From SIG440 sp045648205 (lineage in GTDB: Bacteria; Bacillota; Clostridia; Monoglobales; Monoglobaceae): a stretch of DNA of 64,000 nucleotides. Position 1 is the stretch's first letter; each line of letters begins with the position of its first letter. The position numbers and the translations under genes are program-made. Shown piece after piece: positions 35,922 through 45,149 of the stretch. The stretch covers positions 3,792 to 67,791 of the forward strand of contig JAZRNM010000002.1 in the NCBI GenBank assembly GCA_045648205.1. Direction: 5' to 3'. The notes beneath the pieces were generated by a model. It saw nothing but the letters and a program-made list of their open reading frames with translations. It searched no databases and was not told where the DNA came from.

Positions 35922-36711
35922 TTTTCTTACCAGCCTTTCTTTCCTTTATTTTTGGAACAAAATTCACCACCAAAACCGACAGGATAATCACCAGAATAAC
36001 AACCGTTGAAAGTGCATTTATGGTCGGATTGGTTCGTTTTGTCATATTATATACTATTGTTGAAATATTCATCACACCATTTCCGCTGACGAAATATGAT
36101 ATAACAAAATCATCAAAGGACATTGTGAACGCAAGAAGCATCCCTGCATAAATACCCGGTTTAATCATCGGAACTATAACCTTTGTAAGTGCCTGGAATG
36201 GTGTTGCCCCCAAATCCATTGCCGCATTGGCAATATTCACATCCAGCTCACGGATTTTGGGATAAACACTGGTTATTACATATGGCGTGCAAAAGGATAT
36301 ATGGGCAAGAAGCAGAGTCACATATCCCTTTTCGATTTTCAGCGCCGTGAACAGAATCATAAGTCCGATTGCCGTCACGATTTCAGGATTCATTATGGGA
36401 ATATTGTTTATATTCAGAATCCATTCCTTCAAAAACTTCCGGCTTTTCGAAAGTCCGATTGCCGTAATGGTCCCCAAAACCGTTGAAACCACTGTTGCGA
36501 TTATTGCAATGGAAACTGAAACCCACACTGCCGACATAATCTCTGAATTGTTTATCAGTTCCTTATACCACTTAAAGGAAAATCCCGTAAACTTCGCAAG
36601 AGACTTTGATGAGTTGAAGGAATAAATCATTGTAACAACAATCGGCACATAAAAGAAACAAAAACAAAGTGCCACATAAACTGCCGAAGATAATCGTATT
36701 ATTTTTTTCAA
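35905..36711 (-). CDS. potC: Spermidine/putrescine ABC transporter permease
   Basis: Product of 268 residues with six membrane helices and the permease EAA loop NAAMDLGATPFQALTKVIVPMIKPG near residues 165-190. FDDFVISYFVSG after it is typical of PotC. It forms the membrane channel together with PotB. It starts 20 bases after potB and overlaps potD. Confidence 0.93.
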   Translation of the reverse strand: MKKIIRLSSAVYVALCFCFFYVPIVVTMIYSFNSSKSLAKFTGFSFKWYKELINNSEIMSAVWVSVSIAIIATVVSTVLGTITAIGLSKSRKFLKEWILNINNIPIMNPEIVTAIGLMILFTALKIEKGYVTLLLAHISFCTPYVITSVYPKIRELDVNIANAAMDLGATPFQALTKVIVPMIKPGIYAGMLLAFTMSFDDFVISYFVSGNGVMNISTIVYNMTKRTNPTINALSTVVILVIILSVLVVNFVPKIKERKAGKKNEKIN

Positions 36712-36731
36712 TTTCTTTCCCCCTCACCAAA

Positions 36732-37505
36732 TCAGTTTTCAGCTGTATCAATCTTTTTCATCCATCGGATTGCAAAAAGAATTATCAGTGCAAGCACCAA
36801 CGAAATAGCACTTCCGAAATTCCAGTCACCAACAGAAATGAACTGACTTTCAATCAGATTTCCCATCAGAACATATTGTCCTCCACCCAAAATCTTTGGA
36901 ATAACAAAAGTAGAAATTGACAAAAGGAAAACCATTATTACTCCATTTATAACCCCTGGAATTGACAGTTTGAAAGTCACTCTGAAAAATGCCTGAACGG
37001 GGTTTGCTCCCAAGTCATATGCGGCTTCAACAAAAGCTTTGTCCATCTTGCTGAGAGAAGTATGTATGGGAATAATCATAAACGGCAAAAACTCGCAAAT
37101 CTGTCCTATCATAACTGCAAAATCCGTATACATAAACCCAAGAGGTTCCAGAATACTCTTCCACGCATAAGTTCTGAGAAGCAGATTTATCCACATTGGA
37201 ATTGTGACAAAAAGAATCAATATACTCTGATGTCTTTCCTTGCACCGGGAAATAATATATGCCAGAGCATAGCCCATCACAAGGCAGATAATAACTGTTA
37301 TAAGTCCCATTCGTATTGACTTGATAAACACATTCAAATAAACAGGTTCAACAAATCTTGCGAAATTTTTTAGGGTGAACTGAATGTTTATCAAGGAATT
37401 TCCACTGTTCGTGACAGCATATAAAAATATCATAAAAATCGGGACAAGTATGATGACAAAAGACCAGACAACATACGGTCTCACAAGATTTTTAAAGTAT
37501 CTCAT
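36732..37505 (-). CDS. potB: Spermidine/putrescine ABC transporter permease
   Basis: Product of 257 residues with six membrane helices. The EAA loop EAAYDLGANPVQAFFRVTF lies near residue 165, and MWINLLLRTYAW near 105 is typical of PotB. It is the second permease subunit of the polyamine importer, 26 bases downstream of potA. Confidence 0.93.
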   Translation of the reverse strand: MRYFKNLVRPYVVWSFVIILVPIFMIFLYAVTNSGNSLINIQFTLKNFARFVEPVYLNVFIKSIRMGLITVIICLVMGYALAYIISRCKERHQSILILFVTIPMWINLLLRTYAWKSILEPLGFMYTDFAVMIGQICEFLPFMIIPIHTSLSKMDKAFVEAAYDLGANPVQAFFRVTFKLSIPGVINGVIMVFLLSISTFVIPKILGGGQYVLMGNLIESQFISVGDWNFGSAISLVLALIILFAIRWMKKIDTAEN

Positions 37506-37531
37506 TTCATTCTCCTTTCAGAATTTCCAAC

Positions 37532-38569
37532 TCACACCATCTTCCACATAACGTGAATATCTTCAGGGCCAAAGCTGAGCCCCACTTCAAGTCCTACATC
37601 GTGATAATCGGTTGTGTGAATCATATACTGTCTGTACTTTGTTTCAACCATAATTTCATAGTGAACACCCTTGAAAACAATGCTTGTGACTGTTCCGCAT
37701 ATTTTTGCATTTTCAGGTTTCACTATGTCTATATCCTCAGGGCGCAGAACAACCTCAATTTCTTCATTATCCTTAAATCCCTTGTCAACACATTCAAACT
37801 CAAAATCATCAAAAGCAACCAGGCAATCGCGAATCATTGTTCCCTCGATTATGTTTGATTCACCAATAAACTTTGCAACAAAACGGTTTTCAGGTTCGTT
37901 GTAAACATCTGTCGGTGTTCCTATTTGCTGAATATATCCATCATTCATAACCACAACCGTGTCTGACATAGAAAGTGCCTCTTCCTGGTCATGTGTGACA
38001 TAAATAAACGTAATTCCAACTTCCTTTTGTATCTTTTTCAGTTCAAACTGCATCTCTTTTCTGAGTTTTGCATCAAGTGCACCCAAAGGCTCATCAAGAA
38101 GCAAAACCTTTGGTTCATTTATAAGAGCTCTTGCAATCGCAACACGCTGCTGCTGACCACCTGAAAGAGATGTCACATCACGCTTTTCATAGCCTGAAAG
38201 TCCCACAAGTGCCAGCATTTTTTCAACCTTTTGTTTGATGACTGTCTTTTCTGTTTTTCTTATATTCAGTCCAAACGCAATATTGTCAAAAACATTCAGA
38301 TGCGGAAAAAGTGCATACTTCTGGAAAACGGTGTTAACCTCACGTTTATATGGCGGAAGCTTGGAAATTTCAATTCCGTCAAACAGAAGTTCACCGCTGT
38401 CTGCATCGTCAAATCCTGCAATAATCCTGAGAGTTGTGGTTTTTCCGCAACCCGAAGGACCAAGAAGAGTCAAAAACTCATTCTCATAAATATTCAGGTT
38501 TATTCCTTTCAAAATCTGCTGGTCATCAAAGGTCTTTGTGATACCTTTCAGTTCAATCAAAACATTCAT
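37532..38569 (-). CDS. potA: Spermidine/putrescine ABC transporter ATPase
   Basis: Product of 345 residues. Walker A is LGPSGCGKTTTLRIIAGF near residue 35, signature LSGGQQQRVAIARAL near 135, Walker B VLLLDEPLGALD near 158, and switch histidine YVTHDQEEAL near 192. A C-terminal TOBE-like regulatory domain follows. It powers polyamine uptake. It lies 26 bases after the regulator gene. Confidence 0.94.
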   Translation of the reverse strand: MNVLIELKGITKTFDDQQILKGINLNIYENEFLTLLGPSGCGKTTTLRIIAGFDDADSGELLFDGIEISKLPPYKREVNTVFQKYALFPHLNVFDNIAFGLNIRKTEKTVIKQKVEKMLALVGLSGYEKRDVTSLSGGQQQRVAIARALINEPKVLLLDEPLGALDAKLRKEMQFELKKIQKEVGITFIYVTHDQEEALSMSDTVVVMNDGYIQQIGTPTDVYNEPENRFVAKFIGESNIIEGTMIRDCLVAFDDFEFECVDKGFKDNEEIEVVLRPEDIDIVKPENAKICGTVTSIVFKGVHYEIMVETKYRQYMIHTTDYHDVGLEVGLSFGPEDIHVMWKMV

Positions 38570-38595
38570 TGTTCATTTCTCCAATCTCATATTAA

Positions 38596-39129
38596 TCAAA
38601 AAAACGGCGGGGTTGAAATCCAAATTAGCTCACAATCCCTTTTGCCATTGTTTTTTATATAATAATTCTCATTGCAATAAACATAGAAGGTGTCACCTTT
38701 TTTGAGGTGATGTTTTTCTCCTCCGTAAATCAAATCAGCACAGCCACTCAGGACATAACCAAAATCCTCTCCATCATGGGGTTCAATCTCCTGGGTTTTC
38801 CCGCCCGGAAAAATCGTGATTCTGATTGGCTCTGAGGAATTTTTCTGTGCATTTGGAACAAGATAACTGATTTTATAATCTTCTTGCTCGTTTTCAAAAT
38901 AATCCTTTTCAGAAAACACAATGGTTTCTTCTCTGTCCTCAGCAAAAAACTCCTGCAAAGAAGAACCCAAAACCTCAATAATATCCTCAAGCGTAGATAT
39001 CGAGGGAGAACAGTTATCATTTTCAAGCTGTGACAAAAAGCCCTTTGAAAGTTCACACCGGTTCGCCAATTCTTCAAGTGTCAGCTGTTTCTTGGTGCGC
39101 AAGCGTTTCAGCCTTTTTCCTATATCCAC
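38596..39129 (-). CDS. XRE-family regulator with C-terminal cupin domain (probable regulator of polyamine uptake)
   Basis: Product of 177 residues. The helix-turn-helix lies in the first 60 residues (LTLEELANRCELSKGFLSQLEND), and a cupin near residues 105-175 (PHDGEDFGYVLSGCADLIYG, then LKKGDTFYVY). This PuuR-like layout is common for polyamine regulators, and the gene is first in the potABCD operon. I prefer GTG 39129, eight bases after AGAGG, over an in-frame GTG three codons earlier. It probably represses its own operon in response to polyamine. Confidence 0.88.
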   Translation of the reverse strand: MDIGKRLKRLRTKKQLTLEELANRCELSKGFLSQLENDNCSPSISTLEDIIEVLGSSLQEFFAEDREETIVFSEKDYFENEQEDYKISYLVPNAQKNSSEPIRITIFPGGKTQEIEPHDGEDFGYVLSGCADLIYGGEKHHLKKGDTFYVYCNENYYIKNNGKRDCELIWISTPPFF

Positions 39130-39191
39130 AAAATTCACCTCTGAAATTTAGTATTACAAAACTTTTCTTTTATTATTGTAAAACAAATGCT

Positions 39192-39220
39192 ATTATACAG
39201 TATAATCTCAATATAATCAA
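39192..39220 (-). promoter_or_regulatory. Sigma-A promoter of the regulator-potABCD operon
   Basis: On the minus strand TTGATT (39215-39220), 17 bases, and TATAAT (39192-39197) lie 63 bases before the regulator start. The interval contains two related half sites (GTTTTACAATA and TTTTGTAATA), which could be operator halves for the XRE protein. Confidence 0.78.
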
Positions 39221-39249
39221 GTATTTTTTCAAATTTTTTTATTTTCTGC

Positions 39250-39285
39250 AAAAAAAATCGCAAAACTTGAGTTTTGCGATTTTTT
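39250..39285. terminator. Terminator after the aldo/keto reductase gene
   Basis: A 15-base perfect stem, with AATCGCAAAACT on one side and AGTTTTGCGATT on the other plus flanking A/T pairs, has a two-base loop and T-runs on both strands. On the minus strand it ends the aldo/keto reductase transcript just before the pot promoter. Confidence 0.92.
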
Positions 39286-39288
39286 AGG

Positions 39289-40227
39289 TTAAATATCAAG
39301 TTTAAAAATTTCAATTAGCTCTGCCTTTTCAAGCATCACCGAACCGCCGTTCAGGGAATCCTCAATTTGTAAGAGGTTTCTTCCTCCGATGACAGGGAAA
39401 ACCTCAGGAACATCAAAGGAGCTGAATGCGCCACATATCAACGAGGCAATGCTGCAATCATATTTTTTTGCAAGCTTTTTCATAACCTCAAGCCGACGCA
39501 GGTTTTCATCACACAAATATCGGTCCCGTGCCTTTTCAGACAAAGCCCCCACTCCCTGCTCTGCCATTTTTGAAAAGAACCCTTTAGCCTGGGAAGAATA
39601 AGCAACAACGGGCATATTTTCTTTTTTATAAAACACAAATTCTTTCTCATCCATTCCCACAAGTCCGCCTCTTTCCCCAAGGCAAAAGGCAGGATTAAAT
39701 CTTATCTGACTTGCTTCAAAACATTGCAGACCTTTTCCCTTTGCATAAGAATTTGCCTCATCAATTCTTTTTGCCTGCCAGTTTGATGCACCGAATTTTT
39801 TGATTTTGCCTTCCTTTACAAAACCATTCATCATATCAATTATTTCAGATGCAGGAATACCTTCATCATCACGATGGAGCCAATAGAAATCTATGCAATC
39901 CAAACCAAGGGCCTTCAGGCTTTTCTCCAAATCCGAACGAACTTCCTCTTGTGTCAGCCGTGGGTTCTCCCCTGCGTCAAAATCATAATATGCACCCTTT
40001 GTGGAAATCAGCATTTCACATGCCCCTCTGTCAAGAACCCACTCTCCTACAATTTCCTCTGCACGCCCGTCAGCATATAGTCGCGCTGTATCAATGTGGG
40101 TTCCCCCCATTTCACGGAATTTATCCATCATCAAAAAAGCGTCCTCTTTTGATATTCCGTCACCAAAATAGGCGGTTCCCAACAAAATTCTTGAGCTATT
40201 TTTCCCAAAGCATTGTGAATATCTCAT
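39289..40227 (-). CDS. Aldo/keto reductase
   Basis: Product of 312 residues, the usual AKR barrel size. The catalytic tetrad can be placed: Asp in THIDTARLYADG (about 43), the Tyr of the same stretch (about 48), Lys in LISTKGAYY (about 75) and His in FYWLHRDDEG (about 115). A C-terminal NADPH-binding region follows. It reduces an aldehyde or ketone; the substrate is unknown. It follows the AllA-like gene by 20 bases and probably shares its transcript. Confidence 0.9.
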   Translation of the reverse strand: MRYSQCFGKNSSRILLGTAYFGDGISKEDAFLMMDKFREMGGTHIDTARLYADGRAEEIVGEWVLDRGACEMLISTKGAYYDFDAGENPRLTQEEVRSDLEKSLKALGLDCIDFYWLHRDDEGIPASEIIDMMNGFVKEGKIKKFGASNWQAKRIDEANSYAKGKGLQCFEASQIRFNPAFCLGERGGLVGMDEKEFVFYKKENMPVVAYSSQAKGFFSKMAEQGVGALSEKARDRYLCDENLRRLEVMKKLAKKYDCSIASLICGAFSSFDVPEVFPVIGGRNLLQIEDSLNGGSVMLEKAELIEIFKLDI

Positions 40228-40247
40228 TTTTTCTCCTCAAAACTAAT

Positions 40248-40739
40248 TTATTTAATAATTTCAAACTGCTGCTCAGGAGTCAGGTCAACAACAGTGCAAT
40301 CGTTTGCATAAGTACATTCGGGCAGAATAATCATCGCCGTAAGCTGTTCCTTGTTTGCGGGAAGCGGTGCTAGATGCCAGATTGCTGAATTCATCTTTAT
40401 CAAAGTGTTTTTCGGGACAATGAACGCCTTGGCAAGGTCGGTCACCGGAGTTCCCGCAGATGCAGGTGCACAATGCAAAATCATATCATCATCAAGGGGA
40501 AGAATCATTTCCCAGGTTGTTGTATGATATTCCTGCTGAGTTATAACCATTTTCTCAGGTTTCTTCACAATAATTGGCGAAAAACCTATTCTGTGATTGC
40601 TGTCCGCCGTGATGCGGTCAGGGAAAAACTGGTGTATTTCACCGCACAGAGCATATCCGTCGGGCTTTTCCATTGTGTAAAACTGTCCAAAAGGTGCAAA
40701 CTCCTCATGTGTAATCGGTACTGCTTTAATTGTTTTCAT
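40248..40739 (-). CDS. AllA-fold (ureidoglycolate lyase-like, DUF4867-like) protein
   Basis: Product of 163 residues with the cupin-like pattern of the ureidoglycolate lyase group: THEEFAPFGQFY at the start, a central EMILPLDDDMILHCAP strand, and KMNSAIWHLAPLP near residue 120 with the conserved histidine. I use ATG 40739 with TTGGAGAA upstream. No allantoin-pathway genes are near, so another small sugar acid or keto compound is likely. It is paired with an aldo/keto reductase. Confidence 0.7.
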   Translation of the reverse strand: MKTIKAVPITHEEFAPFGQFYTMEKPDGYALCGEIHQFFPDRITADSNHRIGFSPIIVKKPEKMVITQQEYHTTTWEMILPLDDDMILHCAPASAGTPVTDLAKAFIVPKNTLIKMNSAIWHLAPLPANKEQLTAMIILPECTYANDCTVVDLTPEQQFEIIK

Positions 40740-40833
40740 AATATTCTCCAATCCGCCACTGAAATTCTGGCACAAGTTATATATTTTTAGTTTACCACAA
40801 ATAAAAAAGTAAGTCAATAATACAAAATATGTG

Positions 40834-40862
40834 TTGCAAAACCCGTATAAAAATGGTAAAAT
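40834..40862 (+). promoter_or_regulatory. Sigma-A promoter of gatCAB
   Basis: TTGCAA (40834-40839), a 17-base spacer and TAAAAT (40857-40862) stand 33 bases before the gatC ATG, whose ribosome site is AAGGAAGTG. Confidence 0.82.
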
Positions 40863-40895
40863 AAAAGTTAGTCAAAAAAAGGAAGTGAATTTTAT

Positions 40896-41180
40896 ATGTT
40901 ATCAATGGACAACCTCAAGCTTTTGTGCGAGCTTTCCAAACTCCATCTTTCGGAGGCTGAGCTCAGCGAATATCAAAAGGAAATGACCGATATAATCAAT
41001 CTTATGGACAATATCGGTGATTCTGATTTTGAATATAATCCCCTTGATATGTCAAATGCTGTTCCCTTTTCGGAACTTCGCAGCGACACAATCGAAACCT
41101 TCAGCAATATGAACGGCATTGTTAAAAACGGACCGGAAGTAATCGAAAATCAGTTCGTTGTGCCAAAAATCGTGGATTAA
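40896..41180 (+). CDS. gatC: Aspartyl/glutamyl-tRNA amidotransferase subunit C
   Basis: Product of 94 residues with the typical N-terminal helices (LCELSKLHLSEAELSEYQKE) and the C-terminal extended part with LRSDTIE and VVPKIVD. GatC wraps around GatA and stabilises it in the GatCAB complex that turns Glu-tRNA(Gln), and in some species Asp-tRNA(Asn), into the amide form. It is first of the three-gene operon, 19 bases before gatA. Confidence 0.95.
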   Translation: MLSMDNLKLLCELSKLHLSEAELSEYQKEMTDIINLMDNIGDSDFEYNPLDMSNAVPFSELRSDTIETFSNMNGIVKNGPEVIENQFVVPKIVD

Positions 41181-41199
41181 TCAGTCAAGGAGAAAAAAT

Positions 41200-42633
41200 A
41201 TGATTACAATTTCAGAACTCAGAAAAAAGCTTGACACGAAAGAAATTTCCTCAGTTGAGCTTACAAAAGAATATCTCAAAAAAATAGCCGCAAGCTCTGA
41301 GCTTGGTGCTTTCAACACAGTGTGCGAAGAAGAAGCTCTTGCATCAGCAGAAGCTGCGGATAAAAAAATTGCAGAGGGGAACATTCTGCCCCTCACGGGT
41401 ATTCCCATGGCAATCAAGGACAACATCTGCACCAAAGACATAAAAACCACCTGTTCTTCAAAAATGCTGGCAGATTATGCTCCGCCATATGATGCAACAG
41501 TTATGGAAAAGCTCAATTCTCAGGGCATTGTTGTTCTTGGTAAGACTTCAATGGATGAGTTTGCAATGGGTGGTTCTTCCCAGACTTCTGCTCTTGCAAA
41601 GCCCAAAAATCCCTTCAACACAAGTTGCGTACCCGGCGGTTCGTCAGGTGGTAGCGCGACAGCGGTTTCAGCCGGACTTTGTGCCGCAGCTCTGGGCAGC
41701 GATACGGGTGGTTCAATCCGTCAGCCTGCGGCATTCTGCGGAATAACGGGAATGAAACCTACCTACGGCACAGTTTCACGTTTTGGTCTTGTTGCCTTCG
41801 GCAGCTCTCTTGACCAGATTGGTCCTATGACAAACTCCGCAAAGGACTGCGGAATAATCCTCAACGCCATTTCAGGTCAGGATATTCACGACAGAACAAC
41901 AAGAAAACACAACATTGACTTTAACTCACTTTTGGGTGCCGACATAAAAGGCAAGAAAATTGGTCTTCCAAAAGAATTCTTTGGTGACGGAATTGACTCA
42001 GAAATCAAAGATGCCGTTATGAACGTTGCAAAATTCTACGAAAGTATGGGGGCAGAACTTGTTGAGGTTTCAATGCCAACTCTCAAATATGCAGTTTCTG
42101 CTTACTATCTTCTGGCTTGTGCCGAAGCAAGCTCAAACCTTTCAAGATATGACGGTGTAAAATACGGCTACCGTACAGACTCACCCGAAAGCTATGATGA
42201 GCTTATAAAGAAGACAAGAAGCGAAGGTTTTGGCACAGAAGTAAAGCGTCGCATTCTTTTGGGAACATATGCACTTTCAAGCGGATATTATGATGCTTAC
42301 TACAAAAAAGCACTGGCTGTTCGTCAGCAATTCCGTGCAGAACACGACGACATATTCAAAAAATGTGATGTGATGCTCACGCCAACTGCTCCAACTGTCG
42401 CTTACGGAACCGATGCAAACATCGATGATCCCGTGAAAATGTACCTTGCCGATGTATGCACAGTAACGGCAAACATTGCAGGAATTCCCGCAATTTCCGT
42501 TCCTTGTGGAACCAACAAAGACGGAATGCCAATGGGCTTTTCACTTTCAGCAAAGCGTTTTGACGATGCAAAGATTGTTCAGTTCGCAGATATTTACGAA
42601 AATCAGTTTGCTCATCCAGAGGCAAATATATAA
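41200..42633 (+). CDS. gatA: Aspartyl/glutamyl-tRNA amidotransferase subunit A
   Basis: Product of 477 residues. The amidase-signature catalytic triad is visible: Lys in GIPMAIKDNICTKD (about 75), cis-Ser in GSDTGGSIRQPA (about 170) and nucleophile Ser within VPGGSSGGSATAV and TGGS. It frees ammonia from glutamine for transamidation. I use ATG 41200 behind CAAGGAG; the frame upstream overlaps gatC. It is 15 bases before gatB. Confidence 0.96.
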   Translation: MITISELRKKLDTKEISSVELTKEYLKKIAASSELGAFNTVCEEEALASAEAADKKIAEGNILPLTGIPMAIKDNICTKDIKTTCSSKMLADYAPPYDATVMEKLNSQGIVVLGKTSMDEFAMGGSSQTSALAKPKNPFNTSCVPGGSSGGSATAVSAGLCAAALGSDTGGSIRQPAAFCGITGMKPTYGTVSRFGLVAFGSSLDQIGPMTNSAKDCGIILNAISGQDIHDRTTRKHNIDFNSLLGADIKGKKIGLPKEFFGDGIDSEIKDAVMNVAKFYESMGAELVEVSMPTLKYAVSAYYLLACAEASSNLSRYDGVKYGYRTDSPESYDELIKKTRSEGFGTEVKRRILLGTYALSSGYYDAYYKKALAVRQQFRAEHDDIFKKCDVMLTPTAPTVAYGTDANIDDPVKMYLADVCTVTANIAGIPAISVPCGTNKDGMPMGFSLSAKRFDDAKIVQFADIYENQFAHPEANI

Positions 42634-42648
42634 AGGAGGTCGAAATTT

Positions 42649-44073
42649 ATGTGCAAAAAATATGATACTGTCATCGGTCTTGAAATTCATGCCGAGCTTT
42701 CAACAAAAACCAAAGCATTTTGTACTTGCGACGCCTCCTTCGGTGGTGATCCAAATACACACATTTGCCCCGTCTGCACAGGTCAGCCGGGTGCACTCCC
42801 CGTCATCAATTATGAAGCCGTTAACTATGCAATCCGCGCAGGACTTGCCTTCGGTTGTGACATAAACAGATATTCAAGATTCGACCGAAAGAACTATTTC
42901 TATCCCGACCTTCCCAAGGCATATCAGATTTCTCAGCTTGACCTTCCCCTTTGCATCAATGGTGCTGTTGAGCTTTCAACGGGAACTGTTGTGAGAATAC
43001 ACCAGATTCATCTTGAAGAGGATGCGGGAAAAATGGTTCACGACGACTACCACGGTCAGAGTTGGGCAGACTACAACCGTTGCAGTGTGCCTCTCATAGA
43101 AATTGTAACAGAACCCGACATAAAATCTCCCGAAGAGGCAGCTGAGTTTGTTTCAAAAATTGCTCTATATCTCAAATATTTAAATGTTTGTGATGCAAAA
43201 ATGCAGGAAGGCTCAATCCGTGCCGATGTAAACGTTTCATTGAAACCCTGCGGCTCCACAGTTTTGGGCGATAGAGCAGAAATCAAAAATCTCAATTCTT
43301 TTCGTTCAATTCAGCGTGCAATTGAAAGTGAAATCGAAAGACAAACCAAAATCCTTGACGACGGCGGAAAGGTCGTTCAGGAAACAAGACGTTTTGACGA
43401 TGCAACGGGAACAACTTCATCACTCCGAAGCAAAGAAAATGCAAATGATTATCGTTATTTCCCCGAGCCTGATATTCTTTCAATTATGTTCACTGATGAG
43501 GATATTGAAAAGGCTAAATCAGAAATTCCTCTTCTGCCTCATGAAAGAGTGGCAAAATATTTGAATGAATACAAGCTCACCGAGGAAGATGCCAGAGTCA
43601 TTACTTTGGAAAAATATATCTCTGACTTTTATGATAACACCGTTGCAATTTATCCCGAATACAAAAGTGTTGCAAATATGTTCCTGACCGAGGTTATGCG
43701 TCGTGTCAAAGAAACAAATGCAGAAGAAATTTCCGTTTCTGCAAAGGATTTTGCAAAGGTCTGTGAAATGGCTGACAAAAACACGGTAAATCGAAATGAT
43801 GCAAAAACCATCATTCGCATAATGTTTGAAGAAGGCGGAGAACCAATGGAGATTGCAAAGGCTAACAACTTCATCGTTGAAGAAGACCTTTCAGCAATCA
43901 ATGATTTCATTGACAAACTTTTCGCAGAAAGAGCCGATTTGGTTGAAGACTACAAAAACGGAAAAACCAATGTGTTCGGTTTCTTTATGGGTCAGGCAAA
44001 CAGAGGACTTCAAGGAAAAGCAACTCCGAAAACAATCAAGGAAACGCTTGAACAAAAACTCAAAAGTCTGTAA
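42649..44073 (+). CDS. gatB: Aspartyl/glutamyl-tRNA amidotransferase subunit B
   Basis: Product of 474 residues. The N-terminal kinase-like cradle has VIGLEIHAELSTKTKAFC and ICPVCTGQPGALPVIN, whose cysteines fit the structural zinc site. KNYFYPDLPKAYQISQ follows, and the C-terminal YqeY-like tail ends in GFFMGQANRGLQGKA. It activates the acyl-tRNA side chain. The ribosome site is AAAGGAGG. Confidence 0.97.
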   Translation: MCKKYDTVIGLEIHAELSTKTKAFCTCDASFGGDPNTHICPVCTGQPGALPVINYEAVNYAIRAGLAFGCDINRYSRFDRKNYFYPDLPKAYQISQLDLPLCINGAVELSTGTVVRIHQIHLEEDAGKMVHDDYHGQSWADYNRCSVPLIEIVTEPDIKSPEEAAEFVSKIALYLKYLNVCDAKMQEGSIRADVNVSLKPCGSTVLGDRAEIKNLNSFRSIQRAIESEIERQTKILDDGGKVVQETRRFDDATGTTSSLRSKENANDYRYFPEPDILSIMFTDEDIEKAKSEIPLLPHERVAKYLNEYKLTEEDARVITLEKYISDFYDNTVAIYPEYKSVANMFLTEVMRRVKETNAEEISVSAKDFAKVCEMADKNTVNRNDAKTIIRIMFEEGGEPMEIAKANNFIVEEDLSAINDFIDKLFAERADLVEDYKNGKTNVFGFFMGQANRGLQGKATPKTIKETLEQKLKSL

Positions 44074-44077
44074 CATC

Positions 44078-44111
44078 AAAAAAGAGAGTAGCATCTGCTA
44101 CTCTCTTTTTT
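44078..44111. terminator. Bidirectional terminator between gatB and the phosphodiesterase gene
   Basis: The perfect stem AAAAGAGAGTAGCA with TGCTACTCTCTTTT has a two-base loop and A/T runs on each side. It serves the converging gatB and endonuclease-fold transcripts. Confidence 0.93.
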
Positions 44112-44140
44112 AAATAAACCCTTTACAAAGGTTTTTATGT

Positions 44141-44998
44141 TTACTTAAAATCCACATCCACAAAAAGTGGTGCATGGTCAGACAGATAAAGATAATAATC
44201 AGGTGTGTATCTGTCAAATCTGCGTATGTTTACATTTTCAAAATCTCTTACAAGAATGTGGTCAATTGCAGTTTCAAACGGTTTGTTGTCCCACTCACCA
44301 ATCTGAAATACCCCGCAACCATTATATCCGCTTCCCTCATGTGCAAACTCTGTTGCAACATCGTGTGCGTGAGAAAAACCTCTCTCATTCAAGGCATACT
44401 GAATCGCCTCAGAATTATATTCTGCGTTCATATCTCCTACTAAGAACACAGGGCATTTTCCATATTTTTCCTGATACTTCTCAATTAAATCAATCAACAT
44501 TTTCAATTGCAATCTGCGAACCTGGTCTGAACCTTTCCAATATGCTCTGGCATTCGGGTCCGAGCCGTTCATCCACCAAAGATGTGTTGTCGCAAAGATG
44601 AATAACTCGCCATCTTCCTTGCATTTGAAAACAGCAAGATCTGCGCCCTTGCTATAGTGATCATGGAATGTTCCTTCAAATCCATCCATTTCTTCAGGAT
44701 AAAGCAGCCACTCTGTGTCCAGAAGTTCCAATTTGTCCGCACGATATATAATTGGTGTCATATAACCCCACAAAAGAGTATAAGGCAAATTTTGCTTTTT
44801 GCAATTAATCATCAGGTCATAATGCATTTGAATATTCACTTCCTGGCCGCCAATGATGTCAGGCATAAGTTCTTTGATAACCCGTGCGTGACCTTTCATT
44901 CTCACCTCAGATGAACAATCAAATCCCTGCTCTTCCCACAAAGGAAGGTTGGTTATGAAATTCCACTGGTTCTGACTCATAATTCTTAGTTTACTCAT
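44141..44998 (-). CDS. Endonuclease/exonuclease/phosphatase-family protein
   Basis: Product of 285 residues. The fold motifs are in order: MSQNQWNF at the start (Asn), IIGGQEVNIQMH near 55 (metal-binding Glu), FLVGDMNAEYNS near 195 (Asp and Asn), and LSDHAPLFVDVD at the end (catalytic Asp-His). It has no signal peptide. Such enzymes cleave phosphodiester or phosphomonoester bonds in nucleic acids, lipids or inositol phosphates, so the substrate is open. I use ATG 44998 after AAAGGAG; the longer frame has no ribosome site. Confidence 0.86.
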   Translation of the reverse strand: MSKLRIMSQNQWNFITNLPLWEEQGFDCSSEVRMKGHARVIKELMPDIIGGQEVNIQMHYDLMINCKKQNLPYTLLWGYMTPIIYRADKLELLDTEWLLYPEEMDGFEGTFHDHYSKGADLAVFKCKEDGELFIFATTHLWWMNGSDPNARAYWKGSDQVRRLQLKMLIDLIEKYQEKYGKCPVFLVGDMNAEYNSEAIQYALNERGFSHAHDVATEFAHEGSGYNGCGVFQIGEWDNKPFETAIDHILVRDFENVNIRRFDRYTPDYYLYLSDHAPLFVDVDFK

Positions 44999-45080
44999 GT
45001 TAGCTTCTCCTTTATTGAAATATTTTGTACATTTCCAGGGATTTTCTCTCCCATTTTTCTCCTCTATTCCCTTGTTTTTC

Positions 45081-45108
45081 ATTCTATCATATAATCAAAA
45101 AAAGTCAA
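45081..45108 (-). promoter_or_regulatory. Sigma-A promoter of the phosphodiesterase gene
   Basis: On the minus strand TTGACT (45103-45108), a 16-base spacer and TAGAAT (45081-45086) lie 83 bases before the start. A second TTGACT stands a little further upstream. Confidence 0.7.
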
Positions 45109-45149
45109 TAGAAATTCCCGACAAAAGTCAATTTTCTCTGCAGTTTTAT